Shown piece by piece: positions 16,265-28,082 of a DNA stretch of 64,000 nt; the first letter of the stretch is position 1, and each line of letters begins with the position of its first letter. Under the pieces are notes generated by a model that was given only the letters and a program-made list of their open reading frames with translations, made no database searches and had not been told where the DNA came from. The translations under genes were made by a program, and so were the position numbers. Where the stretch lies: the NCBI GenBank assembly GCA_034430115.1, contig DAOUFG010000093.1:21600-85599 (forward strand). Direction: 5' to 3'. This DNA comes from CAIXPS01 sp034430115. Lineage in GTDB: Bacteria; Chloroflexota; Anaerolineae; J036; Brachytrichaceae.

Positions 16265-17479
16265 ATGAATACACAACTGATTCAAGAAACGTTCGAGAAG
16301 GGGAAAGGCATTTTCAGGTTGTTCCCCGTGTTTGTGCCACGGCGTTTCAGCCAATCCGGCCAGCGCCTGCGCCTGCACCCCGACGATTATTATGCCTATG
16401 GCACCCAGCGCGGCTCCATCAAAGAACGCTGGTTCTCATCCGTCATCTCGGCCATGAACGGCCCGCTCGCCAGGCCCGACGAAGGCATGAGCTACGTGGC
16501 GGCATCCGACGATGGCAAAGAGCGCTTCCTGTTGCGTGATGCGGTGGATGCGCTGGGCGCGGAACTGATCGGTGCGGAATTGAAGCAGAAGTATGGCACC
16601 TGGCCGATGTATTCCAAGTTCTTCGACTACAAGCAGCCGCTGTTTCACCATCTGCACCTGGACGACGTCGCCGCCGGGCGTGTGGGGCGGCTTGGCAAGC
16701 CGGAGGCTTATTACTTCCCGCCGCAGCTCAACAATTACCCCGGCGAGTTCCCGGTCACTTACTTCGGGTTCGACCCCGACGTGAGCAAGGCGGAGGTGCG
16801 CAAGCGCCTGCTGGATTACGAAACGCGCGACATTCGCATCACCGAACTCTCGCGCGCCTACCGCATCGAACTGGGCACCGGCTGGTATACCCCGCCGGGA
16901 GTGGTGCATGCGCCGGGCTCGGTGCTCACCTACGAGCCGCAATGGAATAGCGATGTGAACTCGGTCTACGAGAATATCACTGCCGGCGAGGTCTACCCCT
17001 ACGAATTTCTGGTGGAAAACGTGCCGGAAGCAAGCAAGCGTGATATTGATTACGTGCTCAGCTTGATGGACTGGGAAAAGAACGTTGATCCGCATTACCG
17101 GCTGAACTACTTCCGCCCGCCCGTGCCGGCGCAGCAAGACGAGTGCTACACGGAGAAGTGGGTGAGCTATGCCAACCCCTACATCGGCGCGAAGGAATTG
17201 ACGGTATTGCCTGGCCAGACCGCTGTGGTGAAGGATGGCGCAGCGTATGGCTGCATCCTGGTACAGGGGCACGGCACCATCGGCACCTACGAGGCCGAGG
17301 CGGCCATCATGTTGCGCTTTGGGCAGCCCAGCGCCGACGAGTACTTCGTCAGCGAGCCGGCGGCGAAGCAAGGCGTGACGATCACCAACCGCAGCCGTTG
17401 GGAGCCGCTGGTGATGTTGAAGCACTTCGGCCCGAATCATCCCGACATGCCCAAGCGCGTGCCGGCGACCGGGGCGTGA
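16265..17479 (+). CDS. Cupin / type I phosphomannose-isomerase-like protein
   Basis: 404 residues. An N-terminal part with FHHLHLDDVAAGR and a central cupin with GTGWYTPPGVVHAPGSVLTYEPQ supply the expected metal-binding His and Glu residues. A second beta-barrel is at the C-terminus (TVLPGQTAVVKDGAAYGCILVQG). This is the architecture of mannose-6-phosphate isomerase-like proteins, but the classic signature is not fully recognisable. The substrate is unknown. ATG at 16265 chosen over an in-frame TTG nine bases earlier. Confidence 0.72.
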   Translation: MNTQLIQETFEKGKGIFRLFPVFVPRRFSQSGQRLRLHPDDYYAYGTQRGSIKERWFSSVISAMNGPLARPDEGMSYVAASDDGKERFLLRDAVDALGAELIGAELKQKYGTWPMYSKFFDYKQPLFHHLHLDDVAAGRVGRLGKPEAYYFPPQLNNYPGEFPVTYFGFDPDVSKAEVRKRLLDYETRDIRITELSRAYRIELGTGWYTPPGVVHAPGSVLTYEPQWNSDVNSVYENITAGEVYPYEFLVENVPEASKRDIDYVLSLMDWEKNVDPHYRLNYFRPPVPAQQDECYTEKWVSYANPYIGAKELTVLPGQTAVVKDGAAYGCILVQGHGTIGTYEAEAAIMLRFGQPSADEYFVSEPAAKQGVTITNRSRWEPLVMLKHFGPNHPDMPKRVPATGA

Positions 17480-17524
17480 ATTTCTCCAGCAGCATATTGA
17501 ATGTGCTTAAGCACATTTCGTTTT

Positions 17525-17557
17525 GCCTGGCCTGGCGATTCAATTCCCAGGCCAGGC
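17525..17557. terminator. Hairpin between convergent genes
   Basis: GCCTGGCCTGG / CCAGGCCAGGC, an 11-bp perfect stem with an 11-base loop. It lies between the cupin gene and the convergent RNA methyltransferase. On the minus strand the stem is followed by A-rich, not T-rich, sequence, so termination is likely but imperfect. Confidence 0.55.
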
Positions 17558-17608
17558 CGCCAACCTACACAAAACATCGCTAGCGGTTAGCGTGCCGGAC
17601 GGCATCGT

Positions 17609-17700
17609 GTCATGCCGAACGAAGTGGGGCATCTTGGTGTGACGCTATCCCGTGGCGCGCAGCAGTCCAGATTCCTCCTCGAAGTGCTCGCCGGAACGAC
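17609..17700. repeat. Degenerate GTCATTCCGAG-type palindromic repeat
   Basis: The left part (GTCATGCCGAACGAAGTGG) and right part (GAAGTGCTCGCCGGAACGAC, preceded by AGATTCCTC) are degenerate copies of the arms of a palindromic intergenic repeat found in many bacteria. Here it is decayed and lies between convergent genes. Confidence 0.5.
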
Positions 17701-17712
17701 AACCGAGTGATG

Positions 17713-18831
17713 TTAACCCGGCAGGCGATCTTTTCGTCGCAGCAGCAACGTCACTTCCAGCCGGTTGTGAAACAGGCACTTGGCGCGCAGCACCTCATAG
17801 GCCGTGCTCAGGATAGGCAGCACCCTTTCCAGGGTAAGGTCGGGATGGTGCCCCACTTGCTTCACAGTCATGATCGCCGGCGCGCCCGGTTTCAGATGCG
17901 CAGCCACTCTCACCATCATGGCTGCCGACTGATCGGGCAGCAGGTACATATCGTTTACCAGCAGGTCAAACATCCCATCCGCGACGTAATCTTCGGCGCG
18001 TTGCCGGACATGGCGGACGTTCGGCAGGCCGGCTACCCTGAGGGCCAGTTCCGCTGGGTCCAGGGCCGTCACCTGCATGCCGTGTTCGGCCAGCACCTGT
18101 GTCCATCCGCCCGGTGCCGCGCCCAGGTCCAGTGCGCGGCCGGGGCCAGGTACAAGCCCAAACTTGCGTAGCGCTTCCAATAGCTTGAACTCGGCGCGAC
18201 AAATCATGCGCGAGCGCCTGGCGAAGATGCGGTTCTCGTCGCAATGCTCATTCAGGCTTTCGCCGATCGTGCAGACCCCGGCGTAGCCCACTGTTCCGTT
18301 CAGGTAGAGCGAGATCACCTTGTGCCAATCTTCCAGGATGAGTTCACTCTCGGGGATGCCGTCCAGCGCCGGGTCTTTGCCGGGCACGGGACGCAGGTCG
18401 GTATCGCAAAAGACGGGCACCGCTCCTTGTGCTTCGAACGCGCCTCCGATGAACACCTCCACGTCTTTGGCGGCATAGTCGAACCCATGCCCCACGCGCC
18501 GGCATTGCACGGTGAAGTAGTCGGCGGGGTGAATGCCGTCCAACGCTTGTAGCGCAGCCAGCAACGCCGGGAAATCGTCGGCGCGGCGTTGTGTAAGCGG
18601 TAATTGAGCATCCACCGGCATGATGTGCTTGACGTAGATGGGATCGGCCTGGGCGAGCCCCGGCAAGAAGGTGCTGGCTGGCCGGCTGGTTTGCGCCAGG
18701 AAGGTGCCCCGTTCGTAGTCCAGTTGCTTTTGCATGTCGGGGGCAAGGACACGCATTTCTGCCAGTGCGTTGCGTTGCAACCCAGGTGTGCTGACGGCGA
18801 TGTAATGTGAAAATGTGGCTTGGGTACGCAT
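17713..18831 (-). CDS. RrmJ/RlmM-like 2'-O-ribose RNA methyltransferase
   Basis: 372 residues. The C-terminal half is a class I methyltransferase of the FtsJ type: ALDLGAAPGGWTQVLAEHG binds SAM. The K-D-K-E catalytic set is visible as RAEFKLLEA, NDM, TVKQV and RLEVTLLL. The N-terminal half (about 200 residues) resembles a THUMP-like RNA-binding region, as in RlmM, which modifies 23S rRNA. The target here is inferred only. Confidence 0.85.
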   Translation of the reverse strand: MRTQATFSHYIAVSTPGLQRNALAEMRVLAPDMQKQLDYERGTFLAQTSRPASTFLPGLAQADPIYVKHIMPVDAQLPLTQRRADDFPALLAALQALDGIHPADYFTVQCRRVGHGFDYAAKDVEVFIGGAFEAQGAVPVFCDTDLRPVPGKDPALDGIPESELILEDWHKVISLYLNGTVGYAGVCTIGESLNEHCDENRIFARRSRMICRAEFKLLEALRKFGLVPGPGRALDLGAAPGGWTQVLAEHGMQVTALDPAELALRVAGLPNVRHVRQRAEDYVADGMFDLLVNDMYLLPDQSAAMMVRVAAHLKPGAPAIMTVKQVGHHPDLTLERVLPILSTAYEVLRAKCLFHNRLEVTLLLRRKDRLPG

Positions 18832-18884
18832 GATCTCTATACAGACTATAAACGATTACAATCATCGGGTAGGAGCGTTGGCGA

Positions 18885-19154
18885 ATGAATGACTCTTCCA
18901 TCGGGCTGACGGATACGGACCCACGCGCATTGGAGATACAGATTGAGTTACTGCGCCGAGCCGGCCCCGCACGGCGTGCGGCAATCGCATTGGCGATGAC
19001 GACGATGGCCGTTAAACTTTCACGTGCCGCTATCCAACGCATCCACCCTGATTGGAGTGAACAAGAAGTGGCCCTGATGTGGGCCGAAGTTCACTATGGC
19101 AAGGAACTCATCGACCGCGTAAGAGAGTACCTGGCAAATCAAGGCAAGTCATGA
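18885..19154 (+). CDS. Small helical partner of a nucleotidyltransferase
   Basis: 89 residues, fully helical. It carries the family pattern of small proteins that precede DUF6036-type nucleotidyltransferases: R-R-A-A-I-A-L-A-M, then R-A-A-I-Q-R-I-H-P, and H-Y-G-K-E-L-I-D-R-V-R. Its stop overlaps the next start (ATGA). The pair looks like a toxin-antitoxin-like or modification module; which member acts is not shown. Confidence 0.8.
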   Translation: MNDSSIGLTDTDPRALEIQIELLRRAGPARRAAIALAMTTMAVKLSRAAIQRIHPDWSEQEVALMWAEVHYGKELIDRVREYLANQGKS

Positions 19155-19735
19155 AGGAACCCAACTATCGTGCCGCCCTGATGCCGCTCATTGACGCGTT
19201 TGTCGCACTGGGTATTCCTTATCACGTTGGCGGGTCAGTGGCTGGTATGTCGCATGGAATGGCACGTACGACTCTAGATGTAGATGTTATTGCCGATTTG
19301 CGTGTCGAGCATATCTCTCCGCTTGCTGAGTTGTTAGATGCGGCTTACTATCTCGATGAGGATATGATGCTTGAGGCAGTTCACCATCGGTCTTCCTTCA
19401 ATCTGATTCACCTGGAGAGTATGTTCAAGGTGGATGTGTTTGTGTTGAAGCATACCCCCTATGACCAGCAGGCTTTCCTGCGGGCTGATCTGCGCCCATT
19501 GGATGATGAGCCGAATGGGCCGGTGTTCTTCATCGAATCGGCCGAGGACGTCATTCTAAATAAGTTGCGTTGGTATCAGCTTGGCGGGGAGGTCTCTGAG
19601 CGGCAGTGGACCGACTTGCTGGGCGTGATTCGTTTGCAACGCGATGCACTAGATTTCGGTTATATGAGGCACTGGGCTGCTGAACTGGGCGTGGCGGAGT
19701 TGCTGGAGCGCGCTCTGAAGGTATCAGGGGTATAA
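19151..19735 (+). CDS. Nucleotidyltransferase-fold protein
   Basis: 194 residues. The MNT-type signature GGSVAGMSHGMARTTLDVDV supplies the G-[GS]-x(n)-D-x-D active site. Later FKVDVFVLK gives a third acidic residue. The fold is that of the AbiEii/kanamycin-NTase superfamily, which transfers nucleotides to proteins, RNA or small molecules. It overlaps the 89-residue partner by 4 bases. It may be a toxin of a type II/IV-like pair (inference). Confidence 0.82.
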   Translation: MKEPNYRAALMPLIDAFVALGIPYHVGGSVAGMSHGMARTTLDVDVIADLRVEHISPLAELLDAAYYLDEDMMLEAVHHRSSFNLIHLESMFKVDVFVLKHTPYDQQAFLRADLRPLDDEPNGPVFFIESAEDVILNKLRWYQLGGEVSERQWTDLLGVIRLQRDALDFGYMRHWAAELGVAELLERALKVSGV

Positions 19736-19806
19736 AACCTCCGGGGCGTGGCAGGCTTCGTGCGGCCAGCCCCGAAGGGTTAGGTTATCACTCCAAGTAT
19801 CCGATG

Positions 19807-21045
19807 TCACTTCACGGCAGGTTCCGCCTTCATTTCCACCTGTTGCGTATGGGGGAAGCGCCAGTTCAAAACCAGGAACCCCGCGACGGCAATGAGCCCG
19901 GCCACGCCGCCGCCATACCAGATGAACTGTGGCCCGAGTGAATCGTTCAACATCCCGCCAAAGATGGGGCCAATCCCCGAGGCGACGTTCCACGTCAGCC
20001 CAAACAGGCTCATGTAGCGCCCACGTTTGGCGGTTGGGGCCAGGTTGGCGATGTAAGTGCTGGAGGTGGGCATGATGATTAATTCGCCGCAGGTGAGGAT
20101 CACCATGCACAGCCAGAAAGCCCAGAAGCCCTGCCCGAAGGCCATCCCAGTGGTTGCGATCGCATAAAACACAGCGCCCAATGCCACCATTTGCAATGGC
20201 GGGCGGCGCTTGGTCACCTGTGTCACGGCATATTGGAAGAAGATCACCATCAAGGCATTCGTGGAGGCGATGAAGCCATATTCGCTTTCGGGGATGCCGA
20301 AGTTCTGCTTCACATAAACCGAGAGCAGCACCCACACCAACGAGGCTGCCACCATCACCAACGTGAATGAAATGACGAAGCCCATAAATGGCGTATCGCG
20401 CAAGATGGAACCATACCCACCGAACCGCTCTCTGGCTTGCACTGGTGCGCTTGCGTCATGTGGTGGGAGTGTTTCAATGGCAAACAGCGCGATGAGGATG
20501 CCAAAAATGGCTAATCCTCCGGCGGCGATGTAGAAGGCGATTGCGTAGGAGATGGTGGCGATGAACCCGCCGGCGGCCGGTCCGACAGCCACGCCGATGT
20601 TATTGGCCATCCGGGTCAGCGAGTAGGCATCGGGCCGCTTATTGGATGGGATCAGGTCGGCGATCATCGAATCCAACCCGATGCGATATAGCGGGTTCAC
20701 GACGCCGTTGATTGCCATCAACACGGCAAACTCTGGCAGCGTTTGCGCCTGGCTCATAAAGACGTAACCCAGTGCGTTCAACACCAGGCTGATCACCATG
20801 ATCCATTTACGCCCGAAGCGATCCACAATCGGCCCGGCAATGAATGAGGCAACCAACCCGGTGATAGCGCTGAGTGTCATCAAGCTGGCGGTGGCGGTCA
20901 TCGGCAGGCTCAGGCGTTCGCTGACGTAGACCATCAAGAAGGGCCAGATCATGCTTCCGCCGACGGCGCTGATCAACATGCCCCAAAAGACCAGCCAGAA
21001 CTGGCTGGGATATTCGGCGCGTGCGCGATGTATGACCGATAACAT
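19807..21045 (-). CDS. MFS family transporter
   Basis: 412 residues with 12 predicted membrane helices. The MFS loop 2-3 motif reads GPIVDRFGRKW. Layout and length fit drug/H+ antiporter-type exporters. The substrate is unknown. It is transcribed away from the JAMM/E1 genes. Confidence 0.9.
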   Translation of the reverse strand: MLSVIHRARAEYPSQFWLVFWGMLISAVGGSMIWPFLMVYVSERLSLPMTATASLMTLSAITGLVASFIAGPIVDRFGRKWIMVISLVLNALGYVFMSQAQTLPEFAVLMAINGVVNPLYRIGLDSMIADLIPSNKRPDAYSLTRMANNIGVAVGPAAGGFIATISYAIAFYIAAGGLAIFGILIALFAIETLPPHDASAPVQARERFGGYGSILRDTPFMGFVISFTLVMVAASLVWVLLSVYVKQNFGIPESEYGFIASTNALMVIFFQYAVTQVTKRRPPLQMVALGAVFYAIATTGMAFGQGFWAFWLCMVILTCGELIIMPTSSTYIANLAPTAKRGRYMSLFGLTWNVASGIGPIFGGMLNDSLGPQFIWYGGGVAGLIAVAGFLVLNWRFPHTQQVEMKAEPAVK

Positions 21046-21369
21046 TAGGGCCTCCCCCAGCGGGATGAGCCCCTGGTGGTGTGTGAAGAAAGTGTGATTC
21101 TATGCATCATGGCGCGAATATTGTAGAGGATAACTAAAAACGGGTGGGCTTGCGTGAACCGCCACCTGATCCCGTTGATTTTGCGTGGCGCGCATGAATT
21201 CAGCGCTTGTGCGGTATGCCGGACCCGGCGCACGTGGCACTGGTCAGGTCTGCGCCGTTGTGGTCGCCGCTGCCGGTGATCGTCACCGTCCAGCTATTGA
21301 CAGCGCTATTAGCCGTTTTTTGGGGGGAAACCCGAATGTTCTAGAATTCTCACAGGTGAGGTGCTGTGG
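21046..21369. other. 324-base divergent intergenic region
   Basis: Contains the divergent start regions of the MFS and JAMM genes. On the minus strand TACAAT near 21115 could be a -10 box for the MFS gene. At about 21195-21300 the minus strand reads as beta-rich peptide (TVTITGSGDHNGADL) without a start, possibly a decayed gene fragment. No RNA gene seen. Confidence 0.35.
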
Positions 21370-21825
21370 ATGATGATGTTGATGTTATCGAGTGAGGTGG
21401 TGGCGCTCATGCGGGCGCATCTGGAGGCGGGGTACCCTCATGAGGCATGTGGCATATTGGTTGGTGATGTGACGTATGAAGCCGGTCGCCCGGCAGTTAA
21501 GCGGGCCCTGGATTTAGTGCCGGTGCCGAACGTGTGGGATGTCGAGAGTGAGAACGAGGGGCAGCGGAATCGGTACCTGATCGCCCCGGATGACGTGGCG
21601 CGGGCCGACCGCGAAGCGAGTAAGCGCGGGTTGGACATCATTGGCTTTTTTCACTCACACCCCGATCACCCTGCGCGACCCTCGGAGACGGATCGCGAAT
21701 ATGCCTGGCCGAATATTTCCTTCGTGATCCTCTCGATACGGCGTGGGCATGCGGTGGATATGCGCTCGTGGGTGCTGCGCGACGACCGCAGCGCGTTTGA
21801 CGAGGAGTTCATCGGTCAAGCTTAA
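21370..21825 (+). CDS. JAMM/Mov34 metallopeptidase
   Basis: 151 residues. JAMM zinc-peptidase motifs: EACGILVG (glutamate), then GFFHSHPDHPARPSETD (H-x-H-P-x(n)-S-x-x-D). Bacterial relatives (Mec+ of the CysO pathway, RadC-unrelated) remove C-terminal extensions from ubiquitin-like sulfur carriers. Directly downstream is a fused Ubl-E1-rhodanese gene, which gives an obvious substrate. Several ATGs in a row at the start; I chose 21370. Confidence 0.9.
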   Translation: MMMLMLSSEVVALMRAHLEAGYPHEACGILVGDVTYEAGRPAVKRALDLVPVPNVWDVESENEGQRNRYLIAPDDVARADREASKRGLDIIGFFHSHPDHPARPSETDREYAWPNISFVILSIRRGHAVDMRSWVLRDDRSAFDEEFIGQA

Positions 21826-21980
21826 AAAGAATTAGAGGCCGTTGCCGAACAGCTTATTAGCGCCAGCGTTATCTGTGACAGATATTCAGCGGGATCATTG
21901 ACTGGTTGTGTGGGTTCCATTGTCGCGTCTTAACGTTACAATTTTGAGATGGATGTGTTGTTGAGGAGTTGGATGTAAAG

Positions 21981-23444
<1,464 letters not shown>

Positions 23445-23666
23445 GATTTTTGATTCAGGGTCGCCGATTTTGGATTGAAGCAAAATTGGCTTGCGATCTA
23501 TCGCAGAGTCCCCGCATCAATCCTCCGGGCTTGCTGCCCTTCAGCAGGCTCAGGAGGATCATGATGAGCTTGTCGAGCCATAATTCTCCGCGCAACCAAA
23601 TCCCCTCTTTGTCCGTACAATAGGTGTGCGGCCTGTTAACGGCGCACATCACAAGGAGAATTCACT

Positions 23667-24362
23667 ATGATTGACCTGGGACGCGCGCTTGACCATCCTT
23701 TTAAGGACAAAGATTGGGTTACGAAGCTGCTCATTGGTGCAGGCATCAGCCTGGTTCCGATCTTGAATTTCGCCGTGAATGGCTATTCGCTGGAAGTGTT
23801 GCGCAACACGGAGCGCGGCCAGGATGTGCCCCTGCCGAAATGGGACGACTTGGGCACCCATTTCGTGGAGGGCGCTAAGCTCTTCATCGTGGAACTCATC
23901 TACTCGCTGCCCATCCTGGCGCTGGTGTTCGTGATGATGCTCATGGCCCTGGGGTATGGATGGAGCGCGGATCATTTCTCCTATGCCACGCGCAACACGA
24001 TGAACTCGGGGTTCTTCGTCGTCACGCTTGCGATGTCGTGCATATGCGTGCTGTATGGGTTGCTCGTCGCCTTCCTCACTCCTGCGATGTACATCCAGGT
24101 GGCGCGCACGGGGACGATTGGCGCCGCCTTCCGTTTCGATGAAATGGTGCGGATTGTGCAGCGCAACCTGGGCGATTACATCGTCGTCGTGCTGGTGCCA
24201 CTCCTGGTCGGTGTGGTGGTAGGGACGGTGTTTGGCGTCGTGTCGGTCATCCCCTTTGTCGGGTTGTGCCTGATGATCCCGATGATGGTGGTGCTGTTCC
24301 TGTTGGTGCCCTATCTCGCGGTTGTGTGCGGCCATCTCTATGGCCAGCTTGTGCGCCCATAA
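23667..24362 (+). CDS. DUF4013 membrane protein
   Basis: 231 residues with the DUF4013 start (D-L-G-R-A-L-D-H-P-F, K-D-W) and five to six hydrophobic helices, e.g. LLIGAGISLVPILNF and IVVVLVPLLVGVVVG. Ribosome site AAGGAGAATTCACT. Function of the family unknown; common in Chloroflexota, actinobacteria and archaea. Confidence 0.85.
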   Translation: MIDLGRALDHPFKDKDWVTKLLIGAGISLVPILNFAVNGYSLEVLRNTERGQDVPLPKWDDLGTHFVEGAKLFIVELIYSLPILALVFVMMLMALGYGWSADHFSYATRNTMNSGFFVVTLAMSCICVLYGLLVAFLTPAMYIQVARTGTIGAAFRFDEMVRIVQRNLGDYIVVVLVPLLVGVVVGTVFGVVSVIPFVGLCLMIPMMVVLFLLVPYLAVVCGHLYGQLVRP

Positions 24363-24386
24363 GAGCCATCATGCTAAACTAGAAGC

Positions 24387-25973
<1,587 letters not shown>

Positions 25974-26020
25974 AATGACGTGCCGCCGGAATACCGGTGC
26001 GGCATGATTGAAGGAGAAGT

Positions 26021-26380
26021 ATGGCAAAAGGACGACGAACTGACTTCGTGCCACGCGGCGTGCCTCAACAGCAACCGCAAAACAATATGATGCAGAAGAT
26101 CCAGCAGATGCAAGACGATATGCGCAAAGTGCAGGAAGAGCTGGAGACCGAACTGGTGACTGTCACCGCCGCCGGCGGGGCCATCACCATTGTGATCACC
26201 GGGCATCAGCGTGTGCAGAGCGTCAAGCTGGACCCCAGCCTGGTGGACCCCAACGACGTCGGCATGTTGGAAGATACGCTGGTGGCGGCGGTGAACGAGG
26301 CGATTGTCGCTTCGCAAGCGCACGCTGCCAAGCGGCTGGAAGCAGTGACCGGCGGAGTTTCCATCCCTGGTTTGATGTAA
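26021..26380 (+). CDS. ybaB: YbaB/EbfC nucleoid-associated protein
   Basis: 119 residues. A Gln-rich, unordered N-terminus, then the YbaB fold (MQDDMRKVQEELETELVTV, VKLDPSLVDPNDVGMLEDTL). DNA-binding dimer. It stands between dnaX and recR as in most bacteria. Confidence 0.92.
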   Translation: MAKGRRTDFVPRGVPQQQPQNNMMQKIQQMQDDMRKVQEELETELVTVTAAGGAITIVITGHQRVQSVKLDPSLVDPNDVGMLEDTLVAAVNEAIVASQAHAAKRLEAVTGGVSIPGLM

Positions 26381-26391
26381 GCGATTGACCT

Positions 26392-27021
26392 ATGCCCCAA
26401 GTGAATAAGACGTTGCCGCCATCGGTATCTCGGCTGATCGACGCGTTTGCACAGTTGCCGGGGATCGGGCCAAAGTCCGCTTCGCGCCTGGCCTATTATC
26501 TGTTGCGTGCGCCGGCCGAGGAAGCCATCTCGCTGGCCGACGCATTGCGTGATCTGAAGGCGCGCACGCGCTTCTGCTCGGTGTGCATGAACATCACCGA
26601 GAGCGACCCTTGCGAAGTGTGTGCCGATGAGTCGCGCGATCACGGCCTGATCTGCGTGGTGGAGGAGCCGTTGGATGTGACGGCTATCGAGCGCTCGCGT
26701 AGCTTTAACGGGGTGTATCACGTCTTGCACGGCGTGATTTCTCCGATGAACGGCATTGGGCCGGACGAGTTGAAGGTGCGCGAGTTATTGGCGCGCGTGC
26801 AGAAGGGCCAACCCGGCGAGGCGACGCCCGTTCGAGAGGTGATCTTGGCTACCAACCCAACGTTGGAAGGCGAGAACACGGCGGCCTACATCCAGCGCAA
26901 GTTGGCCGGCACGCCGGTGAAGGTCACGCGCCTGGCGCGCGGGCTGCCGGTGGGCGGCGACCTGGAATATGCCGACGAGATCACCCTGAGTCGCGCGCTC
27001 GAAGGCCGCCAGTCCATGTGA
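26392..27021 (+). CDS. recR: Recombination protein RecR
   Basis: 209 residues. Helix-hairpin-helix (LPGIGPKSASRLAYYLL), a four-Cys zinc finger (FCSVCMN, DPCEVCAD), and a Toprim domain (ICVVEEPLDVTAIE). Loads RecA at gaps with RecF/RecO. Starts 12 bases after ybaB. Confidence 0.95.
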   Translation: MPQVNKTLPPSVSRLIDAFAQLPGIGPKSASRLAYYLLRAPAEEAISLADALRDLKARTRFCSVCMNITESDPCEVCADESRDHGLICVVEEPLDVTAIERSRSFNGVYHVLHGVISPMNGIGPDELKVRELLARVQKGQPGEATPVREVILATNPTLEGENTAAYIQRKLAGTPVKVTRLARGLPVGGDLEYADEITLSRALEGRQSM

Positions 27022-27168
27022 TCTTCCATGGGCCTGGTATTCACCTGGGTTTCCTCCCTTGTGCGCCACTTTATCTCTCTGTGTTCGTAGTAAACGTTGT
27101 AGGCAGTGTAACGTATTTCTACAATCTGAAATCGTAAAGCCAAAACTTAAAATCACAGGAGGGTTGAC

Positions 27169-27972
27169 ATGACTGAGGGATATACCAATGTGGCCGGGCA
27201 GCGCCTGGACTTGCCGGACCCGACGGTGTCGCTGACGGGCACCACGATGGGAGGGTCTGCATACAAGATTATGGGCACGCTGATGCAGGCGCTGGTGCTG
27301 AATCTGCGTGCGCGGCAGCCCGTCTATACCGAGTCGGGCGCGATGTCGTGGATGGCTGATGGCATCTCCATGAACACCAATATGGGCGGTGGGTTGGGCA
27401 GCTTGCTCAAGCGCGCGGTCACGGGCGAATCGCTCTTCCAGGTGGATTTCAGTGCCGAACGTGACAATGCGTTGATTGCGTTCAGCAGCGAGTTCCCCGG
27501 CAAGATCATCCCGGTAAACCTGGCGCAGGGCCAATCGATCATCGCACAGAAAGACACCCTGCTCGTGGCTGAAAGGACGGTGGGGTTCAACATCACGTTC
27601 CGCCGCAAGCTGGGCTCCGGCATCTTCGGCGGCGAAGGGTTCATTTTGCAGAAGTTTGACGGCCCCGGCACGCTGTTTGCCGCATTGGATGGCGAAATTG
27701 TGGAGTATACGCTGGGCCCGGGTGAGCGATTAAAGGTGGATACGGGCCACGTCGGCATGTTTGAGCCGACGGTGAATTACGACGTGGAGATGGTGAAGGG
27801 TTTTAAGAACATCCTCTTCGGCGGCGAAGGGTTGTTCTTTGCTACGCTCACCGGTCCCGGGCGCGTGTGGCTGCAAACGATGCCGATGTCCAAGCTGGCC
27901 GGCGCATTGATGCAGTTTATGCCGCGCGCCGAGGGAAATAACCAGGGCTTGAACATCAACCTGGGCGGCTGA
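27169..27972 (+). CDS. AIM24/TIGR00266-family protein
   Basis: 267 residues, all-beta. Recognisable by Y-T-E-S-G-A-M-S-W-M, N-T-x-M-G-G-G-x-G-S-x-x-K-R, and G-S-G-I-F-G-G-E-G. Family members are trimeric, with a mitochondrial relative (AIM24); bacterial function is not known. Own ribosome site ACAGGAGGGTTGAC. Confidence 0.9.
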   Translation: MTEGYTNVAGQRLDLPDPTVSLTGTTMGGSAYKIMGTLMQALVLNLRARQPVYTESGAMSWMADGISMNTNMGGGLGSLLKRAVTGESLFQVDFSAERDNALIAFSSEFPGKIIPVNLAQGQSIIAQKDTLLVAERTVGFNITFRRKLGSGIFGGEGFILQKFDGPGTLFAALDGEIVEYTLGPGERLKVDTGHVGMFEPTVNYDVEMVKGFKNILFGGEGLFFATLTGPGRVWLQTMPMSKLAGALMQFMPRAEGNNQGLNINLGG

Positions 27973-28029
27973 GGAGGGGGAGGAACATGCTCCCTCGCCC
28001 GGTACGCCGGGAGAGGGGTTGAGTAGAAG

Positions 28030-28062
28030 AAAAGTCGGACTTCTGCAAGAAGCCCGACTTTT
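28030..28062 (+). terminator. Intrinsic terminator after AIM24 gene
   Basis: AAAAGTCGG and CCGACTTTT arms with an inner CTTC/GAAG extension. The A-run before and T-run after make it work on both strands, serving this gene and the convergent desaturase. Confidence 0.9.
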
Positions 28063-28082
28063 CTGGCTGCGCTTTTATTGCG

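Noticed and set aside
17707..18171. Rightward frame opposite the RNA methyltransferase
   Set aside because: The methyltransferase has its full motif set on the other strand.
23445..23666. Small leftward gene before DUF4013
   Set aside because: Sequence is palindromic and repeat-like, with no ribosome site.
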